Below, piece after piece: positions 37,101 to 46,900 of a DNA stretch of 64,000 bases (positions are counted from its first letter, which is position 1; each line of letters opens with the position of its first letter). Location of the stretch: assembly GCA_964036195.1 (NCBI GenBank), contig OZ038456.1:16988001-17052000 (forward strand), given 5' to 3'. Origin of the DNA: Sphaerolaimus hirsutus. Its lineage: Eukaryota > Nematoda > Chromadorea > Monhysterida > Sphaerolaimidae. Under the pieces are notes generated by a model that did not search any database, was not told the DNA's origin, and saw nothing but the letters and a program-made list of their open reading frames with translations. The translations under genes and the position numbers were made by a program.

Positions 37101-40100
37101 AAGAGGTCAAAAAACACTGCCACTAGCGGGAATCGAACCCGCGTCTCTCGTTTGTAACACATTCCGTAACACGTATTCCACACAAAAGCCGCGGGTTCGA
37201 TCCCCTCCAGCGGCAGTGCCTTTTTGCACTCTTTCCCCAACCAACGTGCTGTCCATCGGTGGCGGCGTGTTCCCCGGCGCCGGACGTGACCTGCACGTTG
37301 GCCTCGATCGGCTGGTGCAGGTGCGGCGGGCGGGCCACGCGCGGCTCGCTGTAAGGTTTGTATTGGGTTTGTGAAGTGTGTAAAGTGTATGTTTTGGTGC
37401 ATATGGTGGGATGTATTCGAGTGAAGTTTGTATGTGATATGCACACGTGTGTTGGTTGATTTTGGGAGGATAAAAAAGAGAGAAAATTTTTTTATGGTCC
37501 CGGTCCCATCCCAACCCTAACATTTCAATTTCTGGCTGTTGACATTTCCAGTGCTGTCAATTTCCATGAAAGTTGCCGTGTGTTTACTTTTAAAAGCAAC
37601 GTTCAAAATAATGTTGTCGATAGCACCACAAAGTATAGCATTTAGGGTTCAAACGGGATTGACTTTTCGGGATCGGGATTGTTTTTTTGAGATTTCGGGA
37701 TCGGGATCGGGATTGGCCGGGATTGGGGTCACGGGATCGGGATTGGCATTTTTTCGGGATCGGGATTAGGGTTTTGGGATAGAGATTTTGGCCAATGTTC
37801 TGGCATCCACAGTTGTTCATAAAGGTCTCAAAACACTGTTGGATGCCAGAAAAGTGGTATAAAATGGACGCTGGGGGGTTTTCGTTCACACTTTTGCATA
37901 CAAAAATGTCATTTTTTTCACTTTTTATAATTTTTCCGGGATCGGGATCCCGGACTTGGGAGTTTCTCGGGATCGGGATTTGAAAATTTTCGGGATCGGG
38001 ACTGCAAATAATAGCTTAATAACAAACCCTAATAGCATTGCAATCATAAATTTTGGAAATTATTTTTTTCGAATTTCAGATTGATTTTTTAAAAAATCCC
38101 CGCTTAAAAATAAAACCAACTATGTAATATCGTCGGCCGGTTTCACACCCTCATACGAGGCCAGCGGCGCTTTTCCTGCGAATTTAAACAAAGAACAAAA
38201 TACATTTCCACATGTTTAAATTATGCAAATAAACGGAACCGTACTAAAGTGGGGGTCTATGCAAATAGACTGGTTATAAATAAATTTACCTATAAGGTGT
38301 TAAATGTTGAGTATGGAAAAATATCTGTAAAATCTATACAGTTTTGCGTTTGTGTAGTGCATAATGAGTTGCGGAGAAGTAGCTATTTGAAATGACATGC
38401 GTTTACGCAATTGTAATTATTGGATACATGAGTTATGGCGGACTATAATTTTCCTGAATAATTGAGTATCCTTGTAATGTAATTCTTACTACCACTACAA
38501 GCCATTAAAATTTTTTATGTTTGTAAATATTGATGGTGAACTAATTTTCACTACAGTAAAGACATGAATACCACCTCAATAGATAACTTCGCCATGTAAT
38601 TTGAAAAAGACAACGCTTGAATCATTCCGCAACCAACTTACAGCGTACACAAGACCAAAACATCAGATACCTTAAGATACCTGTGAGGCACCCCCTGACT
38701 GAATTCATGGAAAACATATTACATTGAATGATACTCGATTATCTTTAGACCCCTTTCACACCTTTTTTTCTGTGACGACATCGACAACCACAGCAAATTT
38801 TTCTAGGCGGTTGAACCATTAGACGCACATCACACAATGATGAACAGAATATTTAAATTAGGTTTGAAAACAGAATTCTCATCATATTAAAAGTTCATTG
38901 AAATTCAATTCAAGTTCATCATTAAAAGTTCAGTAATTCAAGTAAAAAGATCCATATTCATCAGATAAAATGGTCAAGTATACATATCACCTGGGCGTAT
39001 ATTTATGTAAGTCAAATTGCAGATGAATCGTGCTTGTCGTTTAAGAGTTACAGACGTTTGAAAAAAAATTGGCCATTGTCGCAGCCCAACAGATGGCGAC
39101 AATGGCAAAAAAATTCAAACGTCTTTAACTCTTGAAGGACAAGCACGATTCATCTGCAATTTGACATACATAAACATACGCCCAGGTGATATGTATACTT
39201 GGCAATTTGCTCTTATGAATATGGAACTTTTTACTATAATTATTGAACTTTTTCATGTTGTTGGAGTCGTCACAGAAAACAGGTGTGAAAGGGGCCTTAC
39301 TCAAAAATAAAATCTGAAATAACAACGAACTATGCAAAAATTCCAACGAAATTCGAATCCCCTCATAAAACTCCCATGTTAAATTGCACCAACGAAAAAC
39401 TCGGAGGGGGTTTATTCAAGGACGTACAGTAAATGGAACACATAAACGATAGCATGCATAAACACGGAGAAGAAACTTTCCAGCCCGCCACAAGTCATGT
39501 TCTAATGAAAGCTAAAGGTCACAAAAGCCAATAAAATAATAAACAGAGAGGTACACTTATAGGCAGGGACGTACACAGGATTTTTGAGCCGGGGGGGGGG
39601 CGGATTGAATACGGAGTCCAGCGAACGGGGGGGGGGCGGCGCCCCCCCTTCCCCCTAAAATTTGTTCCTGTAGTAACGGAATGGGGCTAACGCCAACGTG
39701 TACTATAAGTTATTATTTGTGCCTAAATTCATGGTACCCGGTACTCCGTTGAGGGCATTTGTAGTGATGATTTCACTCTGGACAGTAGAAAAATGAATTA
39801 TATATAACGTGCGGTGCGGAAATGCGCGCTCGCGAGCAAAATTTTTGCTAAGTGGGTACAAAATCGCTTCACAAAGTGACACTTCCTGGCACATTTTTTT
39901 GTCCGGCCCGGGAACGGGGGGCGGCCCCCCCGCCCCCCTGCGTACGTCCCTGTTTTTAGGTGGTGACAGCAAACTTTTGTGTCACTTATCCAACTGTGTC
40001 CCAACTTCGCAAGTAGACAATAGCCAAAAAGTGAAATATGGAGAGTTAAGTGACTAGTAAATTTATAAGTGACAAGCAGCTTTTACAAACTTTGTCACTT

Positions 40101-43100
40101 AGAAATTGTCACTTATTGCAGCAACTTTATCAGGTTAGCGATGTAAAAGCGCCACTTTGGAATTTTGTTAAGAGGGGATTTGAATTTAGTTTCATGTTTA
40201 TCACTTGAATTTGGCATACGGGATCAATCATATATTTTGCAGAAACATTCACGCAACATTTGCAGCCGCGTAACACCGGACAAACCGAACTAAAACAATG
40301 GCATAATACGAAGAAAAAATGGAAAACTACCGCCGGGAGTCTGATCATTGTGATTGGCATCAAACGGCACTTTTTCTTTCTCTTTTTCCAACTTTTTCTC
40401 ATCCGAAGTTGCGGTAGTCAGTTGTTCAATCCCGGTAGCTATAGATTTTAATTCGGCCGACACTTCGGGTGAACCTTTACGTTTTTAGAAAAGTTTTTTT
40501 TACCAAATGTTTTCAGGTGATTTCAGGGGTCTGATAGTGCGCCGGTTCAGATTGTAAATCGCTCCTTTGGATGGATATATCTACCCTCAAAATAACTACT
40601 TAATATCCCTTTAACTACTAAATACCCCTCTCATCTATCTACGTATCTGGAGCGAATTTTGGGCGATTTTACCCCAACCATCACACAATATACAAATTTT
40701 TTTGCACTTTTCGCCCATTTTACCTAAACCATTTTTACCACACCATTTTTACCAAATCGCTTGTTTGGGTTATAAATTACATATATAAATAGGTATAAAT
40801 GTAATTTTATATCTATTGTTGGCCTATCTTAAACCTGATTCAGCAATTTTTTACATTTTCTGCCTTTTACACATTGGAAAAGAACAATATATTGAACCCC
40901 GCGAAACTCTCACAAATTTTTTCCAGCAACTAGGTCCCCAAGTCAGCGTTCTGCTATCGATCGCAGGGCCGTATCCAGGCGGGGGGCTGAAGCATTCCGC
41001 CACCATGTAGGTAAAAATTAAGGGGGGCGGAGCCCCCCCCCCCCGTTCGCCGGGCTCCCTAAACAAGCAGCCCCCCGCTCAAAAATTTCTGGACACGCCC
41101 CTGATCTATCAAACCACTGCGAGTGTCAAAACCCTGGTGACCCCGGAAACAAATAGGGAAAATCTCATACACGGAGCTTTTGAAAATACACACTGCAAGC
41201 GACCGGTAACGGGGAAGCAAGCGCCAAATGCACATTGCAAGCAAGTGTAAAAAGAAGAGTTTTTTATATAAAAATAAGCAGTTTTTTGAAATATAAAAAC
41301 AACAACTACGTTTTTAGTTGTCTTGAGAAATAGAAGAACTCAAGTGCGAATTTTCAACATCATGCGCAAACAGTCTGGAGCTACAAAAGCTTGCAATCAG
41401 ACTCTGAGTAATATTCACACGCTTAACTATATGACAGTCGACGAAAATCCATTCAAAAAGTATTTAAAATACATTTTTTTCAATTTTAAAAACCACCCAC
41501 TCCAGACGCCGTCCCTGGGAGGCGGTGGCAGCGGGGCGATGTGTTCCTCGATCAAATCCATCGGAACTGCAATACCTTCCGCTTGGGATAATTCGCTTGC
41601 TACCGAACGCATGTCCGCGTCGCTGAGAAGTTTAGGGTGGATTTGGGTGGTGAATGGATCGATGTAATTATCATGACAAATTTTTGGGCACTACCCCCTG
41701 ACTCCTCCCTTGCTCAAATAGCTCATCTAGCAAGTGTTCAGCGATTTTCCCCTATTTTCACTGAAACTCGCCAATTTCTGCATATTTTTGCTAATATTCA
41801 CCTTCAAAATCGCTATACTGAGCTGAATAAAATATTTATGTAATTATATACCTATTTTATTTTGAAACTATTTTGGATATGGATTGGATAATCATAAATA
41901 TTTTTATTTTTGCGCGCTTTTTCCCCTTTTCTGCGTCATACAACCCGGCCTATATTGCCGGGCCTATATTGAATCCCAGGTATAAAGAAAAATCTGCAGA
42001 TATCTATGGCGAGCGATTTGCTATTTATCGAACTCTTCTTAATCACAAAATCCTGGAGACTCCTGCAATCAAATGTCTTGAAATGAGAACTCAGACAGAA
42101 AACCAAAAACTGAAAAGTACTGAAAACGTTGCAATTACACGCGCCTTACGCGCACCTTAATTTCCAAAAGAATCTCCCAGAAGAAAACAACTCACAGAGC
42201 ATCTCCCTCTTTAACAACACTAGCCTCCAGCACCAATTGCAAAGTGCAACATTTGACATGTTCAAAAAGGGGTCTCAATTGCAACTTGACTTGGACCCCC
42301 GCGGGGGACTCTGCGGGGTGCACGAAACGTCTCAAGTTTATTGAAACTGATGCTAGGGGTTTGTATCGATGGCGGCCAGCTGGGGGGAGCTCTTCTACGA
42401 TGAAGGACCATTCCTGGGAGGTGGGAATAGTGGTTTTGGAGTGGTTTTGGTTTTGGCTTTTTTATTTAGATTTTTTAGAAGAACTTTTTATAAAGATTTA
42501 CTGAAGAGCTGATTTTACGGCTGCGGTATCCAATGATATTGCAGAATCAAATTTAGACTAATTTTTTACAATGTTGAACAGTTTCTCCCAAGCCACAATT
42601 CCTAAAATTCACAAACCTAAAAACCTAAAGGCAACCTGGTTCCAATTTGTAAAAAAACAACAATTCATCAGTGAGAAGTAACATTTAACAGAAAAGTAAA
42701 TTCTTAACTGTGAAGTGAAATGGCAAGTAAAAAGCCAAAAGACAAATGACAAAAAAAACGTTAACTACGTTTTATTGACTTTGTATTTCACCTTACTTTA
42801 TTAATATACGTATATTTTAACTTACATATAAAATGAACTAAATTGTATCAAACTTATTTATATTATTTTTCACTTTTAATTTTACTTTTTTAAAATTCTT
42901 ACTTTCCATTTAACTTCTAACTTATAAAATAACTTATACTTCTCGACCCGCGGAAATGCCCCGCCCCCCCCCCCCCTAAATAACCTTATCCTCCCAAACT
43001 CCACTTCTCGCATCTTTATACATTGTAGCCAATATTTCCAAAGTTTCGGAATCGTCCGGCCACACAATAAGCCCCCTGAGCGGCTGACTTATCGTTGGCT

Positions 43101-43566
43101 CCCAATTGTAACTTTTTGTGCTGACCCTCCGCCTTCTGTGGGACCACGAAATTATCACCTGTAAATTTTTGGGTTATTTTGTCAAAGTCAGGCAGAATTT
43201 AGGTGTGCCATGTAAAATTCCCGGTAACATTTTCCATACTTTTACGTTTGTTTCAGCATTTTACATGACATTGGACATATTTTTGTGACGGTGACGTAAA
43301 AAATCAATTTTTGGCTGCTAGATTTTCTTACATTGAAATCAGACTTTTTGGACTCTGGATTTCACTTGAACCGAAGTTTACGACTAAAAATACCTATAAT
43401 ACGGCATTTCGCGATATCACTATTTCAGAACTAATAACTAAAAACGCACTTTTTTCGGCTGCCATTTGTCTGTGCATTCAAGCGATAATTCCTGGAAAAT
43501 AGCGCTAAATTTGTACTTTGCCGCTTTTTTGTTCGATCTCTGAAGCTTGCGCCACACAAGCGCCAT
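20336..43566 (-). CDS. EHBP1: EH-domain-binding protein 1 homologue, complete, 19 exons
   Basis: The exons are 43566-43450, 43158-42985, 42413-42196, 41622-41501, 40474-40331, 38175-38121, 37348-37246, 36572-36319, 35991-35751, 35307-35002, 34282-34151, 33724-33565, 30339-30195, 28804-28609, 23910-23806, 22175-22055, 21611-21417, 21033-20919 and 20429-20336. Phases match at every junction, giving 998 aa and a stop. Domain order is as in EHBP1: NT-C2 (about 1-170), CH (about 360-460), two RAR-type helices, bMERB-like coiled coil (about 825-985) and CaaX box CSLM. EHBP1 links EHD proteins and Rab8/Rab10 GTPases to actin during endocytic recycling; the role here is inferred. Total span is 23.2 kb, mostly transposon-filled introns. 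The start codon faces SMS about 350 bp away. Small extra exons in phase could have been missed. Confidence 0.9.
20640..20918. other. EHBP1 last intron, no other feature
   Basis: AT-rich intron sequence. A diverged piece of the family that contains CACCTTACAATGAAATC (see 55305-55470) may lie at 20560-20600, inside this intron. No gene seen. Confidence 0.4.
22398..22799. mobile_element. CAGGGACGTAGCCAGG hAT-like element
   Basis: Left end CAGGGACGTAGCCAGGATTT followed by a G-run. Right end CCCTGGCTACGTCCTTG. Flanks GCCCCTGC and GCCCCTGG agree at 7 of 8 positions. The interior includes GGCGCCATGGCGCCA words and the block GAAAATGCGCGCCTGCGCGC shared with copies at 39564-39952 and 46533-46858. It lies in an EHBP1 intron. 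Confidence 0.8.
22961..23721. mobile_element. CAGAGTTG hAT-like element with perfect 8-bp TSD
   Basis: Begins CAGAGTTGTTAAAATACC and ends TTTCGCAACTCTG. The octamer CTTTTAAC flanks both sides (22953-22960 and 23722-23729). Both ends are arrays of GCGTAAGCGTAA. The middle third (23150-23600) is unrelated unique sequence. It is nested inside a foldback element whose left block lies near 22836. Confidence 0.9.
24651..25164. mobile_element. CAGGGGT hAT-like element with perfect 8-bp TSD
   Basis: Ends CAGGGGTATCTTGAATTTCG and CATTCGAGACCCCTG. CATGATCT flanks both sides (24643-24650 and 25165-25172). Interior words GGATAGATAGCTG and GGGGGGTTTGGGG repeat near both ends. Confidence 0.92.
25308..25848. 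mobile_element. TAGGGTTCAAACGGG hAT-like element with perfect 8-bp TSD
   Basis: Ends TAGGGTTCAAACGGGATTGA and CCCGTTTGAACCCTA. TACATGAG flanks both sides (25300-25307 and 25849-25856). Both halves are arrays of CGGGATCGGGATTGGG. A unique middle (about 25500-25660) is shared with copies at 28913-29914 and 37643-38031. Confidence 0.92.
25893..26464. mobile_element. TAGGGTGTC hAT-like MITE
   Basis: Left TAGGGTGTCAAAAAAATTTT, right AATTTGTCACCCTA. Flanks CGCGTGCC and AGCATGCC match at 6 of 8 positions. The interior is made of GGAAACGGAAA words. Confidence 0.8.
26720..26994. mobile_element. CAGGGTTGG hAT-like element with perfect 8-bp TSD
   Basis: Ends CAGGGTTGGTTTTAGTAAAA and GATTTTGCCAACCCTG. 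CTGCCAAG flanks both sides (26712-26719 and 26995-27002). Interior words ATTTTATTTTTATTTT. A shorter relative is at about 16695-16822. Confidence 0.9.
27059..27539. mobile_element. CAGGGGT hAT-like element with perfect 8-bp TSD
   Basis: Ends CAGGGGTATTCTAGTTTTCG and TTTCCTACCCCTG. ACTAGTGT flanks both sides (27051-27058 and 27540-27547). Interior closely similar to 24651-25164. Confidence 0.92.
28913..29914. mobile_element. TAGGGTTCAAACGGG hAT-like element with perfect 8-bp TSD
   Basis: GTCCCAGA flanks both sides (28905-28912 and 29915-29922). It is inserted in the foldback element and itself hosts the element at 29026-29585. Confidence 0.92.
29026..29585. mobile_element. TAGGGTGTC hAT-like MITE with perfect 8-bp TSD
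   Basis: ATCGGGAT flanks both sides (29018-29025 and 29586-29593); the target is the host element's own repeat word. Ends TAGGGTGTCAAC and GTTGACACCCTA. It is the innermost of three nested elements. Confidence 0.92.
30434..30842. mobile_element. GGACGTAGCCAGG element, inverted orientation, eroded ends
   Basis: Left AAGGACGTAGCCAGGGGGAG, right CTCAAAAATCCTGGCTACAC. Interior blocks, including the GGCGCC words and GTTCGCCGGGCTCC, match the B-family copy at 22398-22799 reversed. No clear duplication at the ends. Confidence 0.65.
30850..32090. other. EHBP1 intron 12 sequence with one MITE
   Basis: Mostly unremarkable AT-rich intron. A TACCGTATT-type MITE lies at about 31267-31437 (CACCGTATATCCTCGAATAA to GGGGGATATAAGGTAAT). 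Confidence 0.55.
32100..32486. mobile_element. CAGGGGT hAT-like element with perfect 8-bp TSD
   Basis: Ends CAGGGGTGGGAAAGGGG and CTAGAAGACCCCTG. CAAATGAG flanks both sides (32092-32099 and 32487-32494). In an EHBP1 intron, opposite orientation to the 24.7-kb copy. Confidence 0.92.
35751..36572 (-). CDS. EHBP1: EHBP1 exons 8-9: calponin-homology domain
   Basis: Exon 8 begins with a run of six prolines and carries [36 protein letters not shown]. It joins through an AG|C codon to [10 protein letters not shown] in exon 9, which continues [20 protein letters not shown] and VAVP-like core residues to SRLRQAL. Length and spacing equal those of the vertebrate EHBP1 CH domain. This single CH domain is thought to contact actin. 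Confidence 0.9.
37117..37221. repeat. Palindrome carrying a tRNA T-arm / Pol III B-box on both strands
   Basis: The two ends are inverted copies of about 29 bp starting CACTGCCACTAGCGGGAATC and CACTGCCGCTGGAGGGGATC, with five differences. Each arm contains a B-box match: GGTTCGATCCC on + and GGTTCGATTCC on -. The acceptor-like ends GCCGCTG and TAGTGGC can pair over 7 bp including G-T pairs, yet no canonical D-arm or anticodon stem can be drawn. It is therefore not a normal tRNA gene. It begins 25 bp inside an EHBP1 intron, after the exon 7 donor. Confidence 0.65.
37643..38031. mobile_element. TAGGGTTCAAACGGG hAT-like element with 8-bp TSD
   Basis: ATAGCATT flanks both sides (37635-37642 and 38032-38039). 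The left end is standard. The right end is eroded to AACAAACCCTA. Confidence 0.85.
38750..39297. repeat. Nested foldback palindrome
   Basis: Outer ends CCCCTTTCACACC and GGTGTGAAAGGGGCC pair, as do TCTGTGACGAC and GTCGTCACAGA. An inner hairpin (about 38975-39200) pairs ACCTGGGCGTATATTTATGT through GTCGCAGCCC over about 95 bp. A relative with the same inner motif (GCAAATTGGCATGTGTGTACA) is at 57310-57890. Confidence 0.75.
39564..39952. mobile_element. CAGGGACGTAC hAT-like element
   Basis: Ends CAGGGACGTACACAGGATTT and CTGCGTACGTCCCTG. Flanks CTTATAGG and TTTTTAGG match at 6 of 8 positions. The interior shares GGAAATGCGCGCTCGCGAGC with the other copies. Confidence 0.8.
40520..41103. mobile_element. 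Degraded CAGGGGT element with a nested CAGGGCCGTATCCAGG element
   Basis: Outer left end TTCAGGGGTCTGATAGTGC. The nested element spans 40974-41103 (CAGGGCCGTATCCAGG to GGACACGCCCCTG) with flanks ATCGATCG and ATCTATCA, 6 of 8 identical. In the EHBP1 intron between exons 4 and 5. Confidence 0.6.
42196..43566 (-). CDS. EHBP1: EHBP1 exons 1-3: N-terminal C2 domain
   Basis: Exon 1 encodes [20 protein letters not shown] and ends [10 protein letters not shown], matching the family start (MASVWKRLQR...ECTKKWQPDK). Exon 2 continues [28 protein letters not shown] and VWEDK. Exon 3 continues [18 protein letters not shown] and [12 protein letters not shown] to the last strand before VVKEGDAL. This membrane- and Rab-binding NT-C2 fold is the most conserved part of EHBP1. 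Donors are GTGCGT, GTTATT and GTGAGT; acceptors end TTTACAG and CTCCCAG. Confidence 0.9.
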
Positions 43567-43914
43567 TTTTAATCACTGGGGAATCTTAGATAGCGTAATT
43601 TTGAGCCAGTATTCTTCAGTTGACCAGTAAAAGTTGAGCAGAAAGATCGTTCCTTTTTCTTTTTCTTCGTTAAATTTTTTTTGGATACCGTGGTGTATCC
43701 TACTCGTATTTTTGTTGAAAAGAAAAAGAAAAATTGCGAAATCCAGTCCTGTGATGAAATTTACTTGGCCCAACACTTTTAGCTTTATCCCGTTTTATAT
43801 ATCCTCTGCACGTCGGCACACTTTTCATCGGGTATTGCATAATATTTAAACCCTTGAACCGGGCTACCCGACAAAAACGTTTCGGGTCGATTTAACTTGA
43901 TCACTGGTGAAAGA
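43567..43914. promoter_or_regulatory. Shared EHBP1/SMS intergenic region, putative bidirectional promoter
   Basis: The start codons of EHBP1 (-, 43566) and SMS (+, 43915) face each other over 348 bp that contain no transposon, unlike almost all other spacers here. No convincing TATA box or CpG island is seen. Function as a bidirectional promoter is inferred only from arrangement. Confidence 0.5.
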
Positions 43915-46900
43915 ATGGCGTCAACGGAAGTTCACACTGCGTCATGGCTTGGAAACATGGACCTCACACAATATTTAATGGAATTTAGATCGAAATTATC
44001 TGCAAATAAGTTGGAATCTGCGGCTAAATCTTTCTGCGAGGACAAGAGTTTGCCATTTGAAGCGTGCACACCTCTAATTGGCATCGTGCCAGAAAGCCAA
44101 TATTTGTGTGTTCTCCGATCGGAATGCGCGTTCGTTTGCTCGGGAAGGCTCGGGATATTGATTGTATTTTTCAAAATGTGTCATAGTGTCATATGCCGAA
44201 ATTTTGTCGATTTTTTACAAACACTAAATATCTGTTTATCCTTCTGCGATATTTGAATGCGCTGATACGCGATGGAAACGCATCAGCGAGCTGCTGTAAA
44301 TTGTACGATCATCACGTTGACGCAACGTTGAAAAAAGAAATTATTACGTAATCAAATACCGTATTTACTCGAATAATCCCCCCGGGGAATTATTTTTTCG
44401 TCAGACATTTTTGAGGGGGGAACTATTCGAGGGGGGGAATTATTCGAGTGGGGGGATTATTATTTCATCAAAATTTTCTAGCATACACACGTATGTCCTG
44501 TTTCTATTTGGTCTAATCAAACCACACACTACTGTTTTGCTTGGTTTGACTTCATCAGTTGTTTTTTAAAACAAATAAGCTTTATCTACCTGCTGTCGTA
44601 GGGGAGGGGGGATTATTCGAGTGGGGGAATTATTATTTCCTCACTCATCTAACAGGGGGGAATTATCCGAGGGGGGGAATTATTCAAGTGGGGGGAATTA
44701 TTCGAGTAAATACGGTAGCTCTACTGGTTGCTAAAAATTTCCGCGTAGAAAGTATTTATCAGTCAAAATTCCATAGCAAGATTGACATTAATTATTTGGG
44801 CATCAATTTGGTGGAAAATCTGTCAGTTTTTCAGTAAAGATAAAAGGCGGTAAAAATATGCTTCCCCCACTTCACAGTGACATAACTCTGCGTTTTTTCC
44901 CGAAAACATGCATAATAACTGGTGATGTTGTCTGCAATGAAAATATTCTGGACATAAACGAACACGAAAAGTGGACACATAAAGTGACTGTTTTGGCAGA
45001 TAGAATTGAGAAGGATTTTAACGCTGTCCCATTGAGAAAGTTTGTGGGCGGAGGGGTTCAAATTTTTTCAGTCTATTTGTATTTTGTTTCTTTGAATTTT
45101 ATTTTGAATTTTCAATCACCTTCGAAACTTATCAGCTAACACATATCTATCCCTTTAACTTTTCTCAGATACGAACGGTGAGCCACAAAGCAACCATCTC
45201 CCACAGAATATTTGAAAAAAATTGGCACCTTTCCAACTTGATTACACAGGATTGCGCCTGTCTCTCGGGTGTCGCATATTCCGCAGATTTATGTTGGTTC
45301 GCTTAGAGAATTTCGGACACACGCTTTTGATAAAGTACTGTTTGATAAACAGAGCGATTATCAAAGTGTGAGGATCTTACATCATCCAGGTATTGATTTC
45401 TGCCTAATTTTCTGAATGTTGCCAATCAAACTTCTGGGGCCAGTTCCGCAAGTGGAAAAGTTAAGAGTTAAAATTTAAGAGTTGAGTAAAATGACAAATG
45501 ACAAGTTATGAGTAAAGTTAAGAGTTAAGAGTTGAGAAAAAAGACAAATGATTTTACTCAACTCTTAACTTTTAACTTTACTCTTAACTTATCATTTATC
45601 ATTTTACTCAACTCTTAAGTTTTAACTCTTAACTTTTCCACTTGCGGAACCGGCACCTGGGCACCCAGTAAAAAAAGTTTCGTGTTCGGATTAAATTTTT
45701 TGTCACATAGCATCTGAAAAAGGTATCCCTAAACATTCATAAACATCCCACAAATTCCCACATTTTTTCAGAATTTGGAAATACATTAATTTTGGATGGT
45801 GAAATCAATTTGTCAGAATCGGATGACATTTACACGGAGAGCCTCATGCGATTTTCTGAAATTAATTATTCTAATTTGGAGGTACTGATTCTCGGCGGCG
45901 GTGATGGAGCTTTGTTGAATAAAATTTTGGCACAAAAACCAAAATTTGTAACGATGTTGGAGGTGAGCACAAATTTTCAATATTTGAATTATTTTGAAGC
46001 AATTTTAATAATATTATTTTTTAAAGTTGGATGAAACGGTTTTGGAAGCGTGCCGTATGCATTTGAGATCTGTTTGTGGTAGCTCATTGGATGAATTGAG
46101 AGGGACTTCACATGAAGTTGGTTTTCCAAGTTTTGTTGTTTTTTCAAAATTTTAACAATTGGAAAAAATTTCAGATCATCATAGGTGACTGTTTTCCAAC
46201 ACTGCAAACGTTCTCTGAAAATGGCAGAACGTTCGATGTAATTATTTGCGATTTAACTGATGTGCCTGTGTCAACTGAAGCTGAATGGTTTGCAGGGGTC
46301 TCCAAGATTTTGGCCCTCGCGGGGGCTGGATAGATAGCAAATCACTCCTCGGGAGGGATGGATAGCTGAAAATTTTTCTGGGGGGGGCTGGCGGGGGCAC
46401 AATATATAGGCTTTTTCAAGGCAGAAGGGGGAAAAATCGCCAATGATCAGTTAAAAGTAGCCAAAAGTAGCTTTCAAATGGCTAAAAATAGGTATATAAC
46501 CATGTATATAGCCGGAAAGCACGATTTTGAAGCAGGGACGTATCCAGGATTTTTGAGCGGGGGGCTGCTTGTTTACGGAGGCCGGCGAGCGGGGGGGGCG
46601 TTGGCGCCAGTGCCATGGAACGCTGTATATGTATGTAAATGTACATACAAATACAGCAAACAGCACACATTTGCGTATATTTATAAAGATTTCGGCCACA
46701 GGGAGCAAATCTGCTACTAATACATTACGTCTGGTGAAAAATGCGCGCTTGCGCGCAAAAAATTTTTACGCTGACGTTGAAAAAGTTGCATTTTTCGGCC
46801 ACTTTCTGGTCTCACCCCGGGAAGGGGGCTCCCCCGCCCGCCCCTGTATACGGCCCTGTTTTGAAGGTGAACAACTATAAAAAGGTGCGAAAATTAGTGA

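Noticed and set aside
37117..37221. Functional tRNA gene
   Set aside because: Acceptor and T-arm pair, but no D-arm or anticodon stem can be formed on either strand, even allowing an intron.
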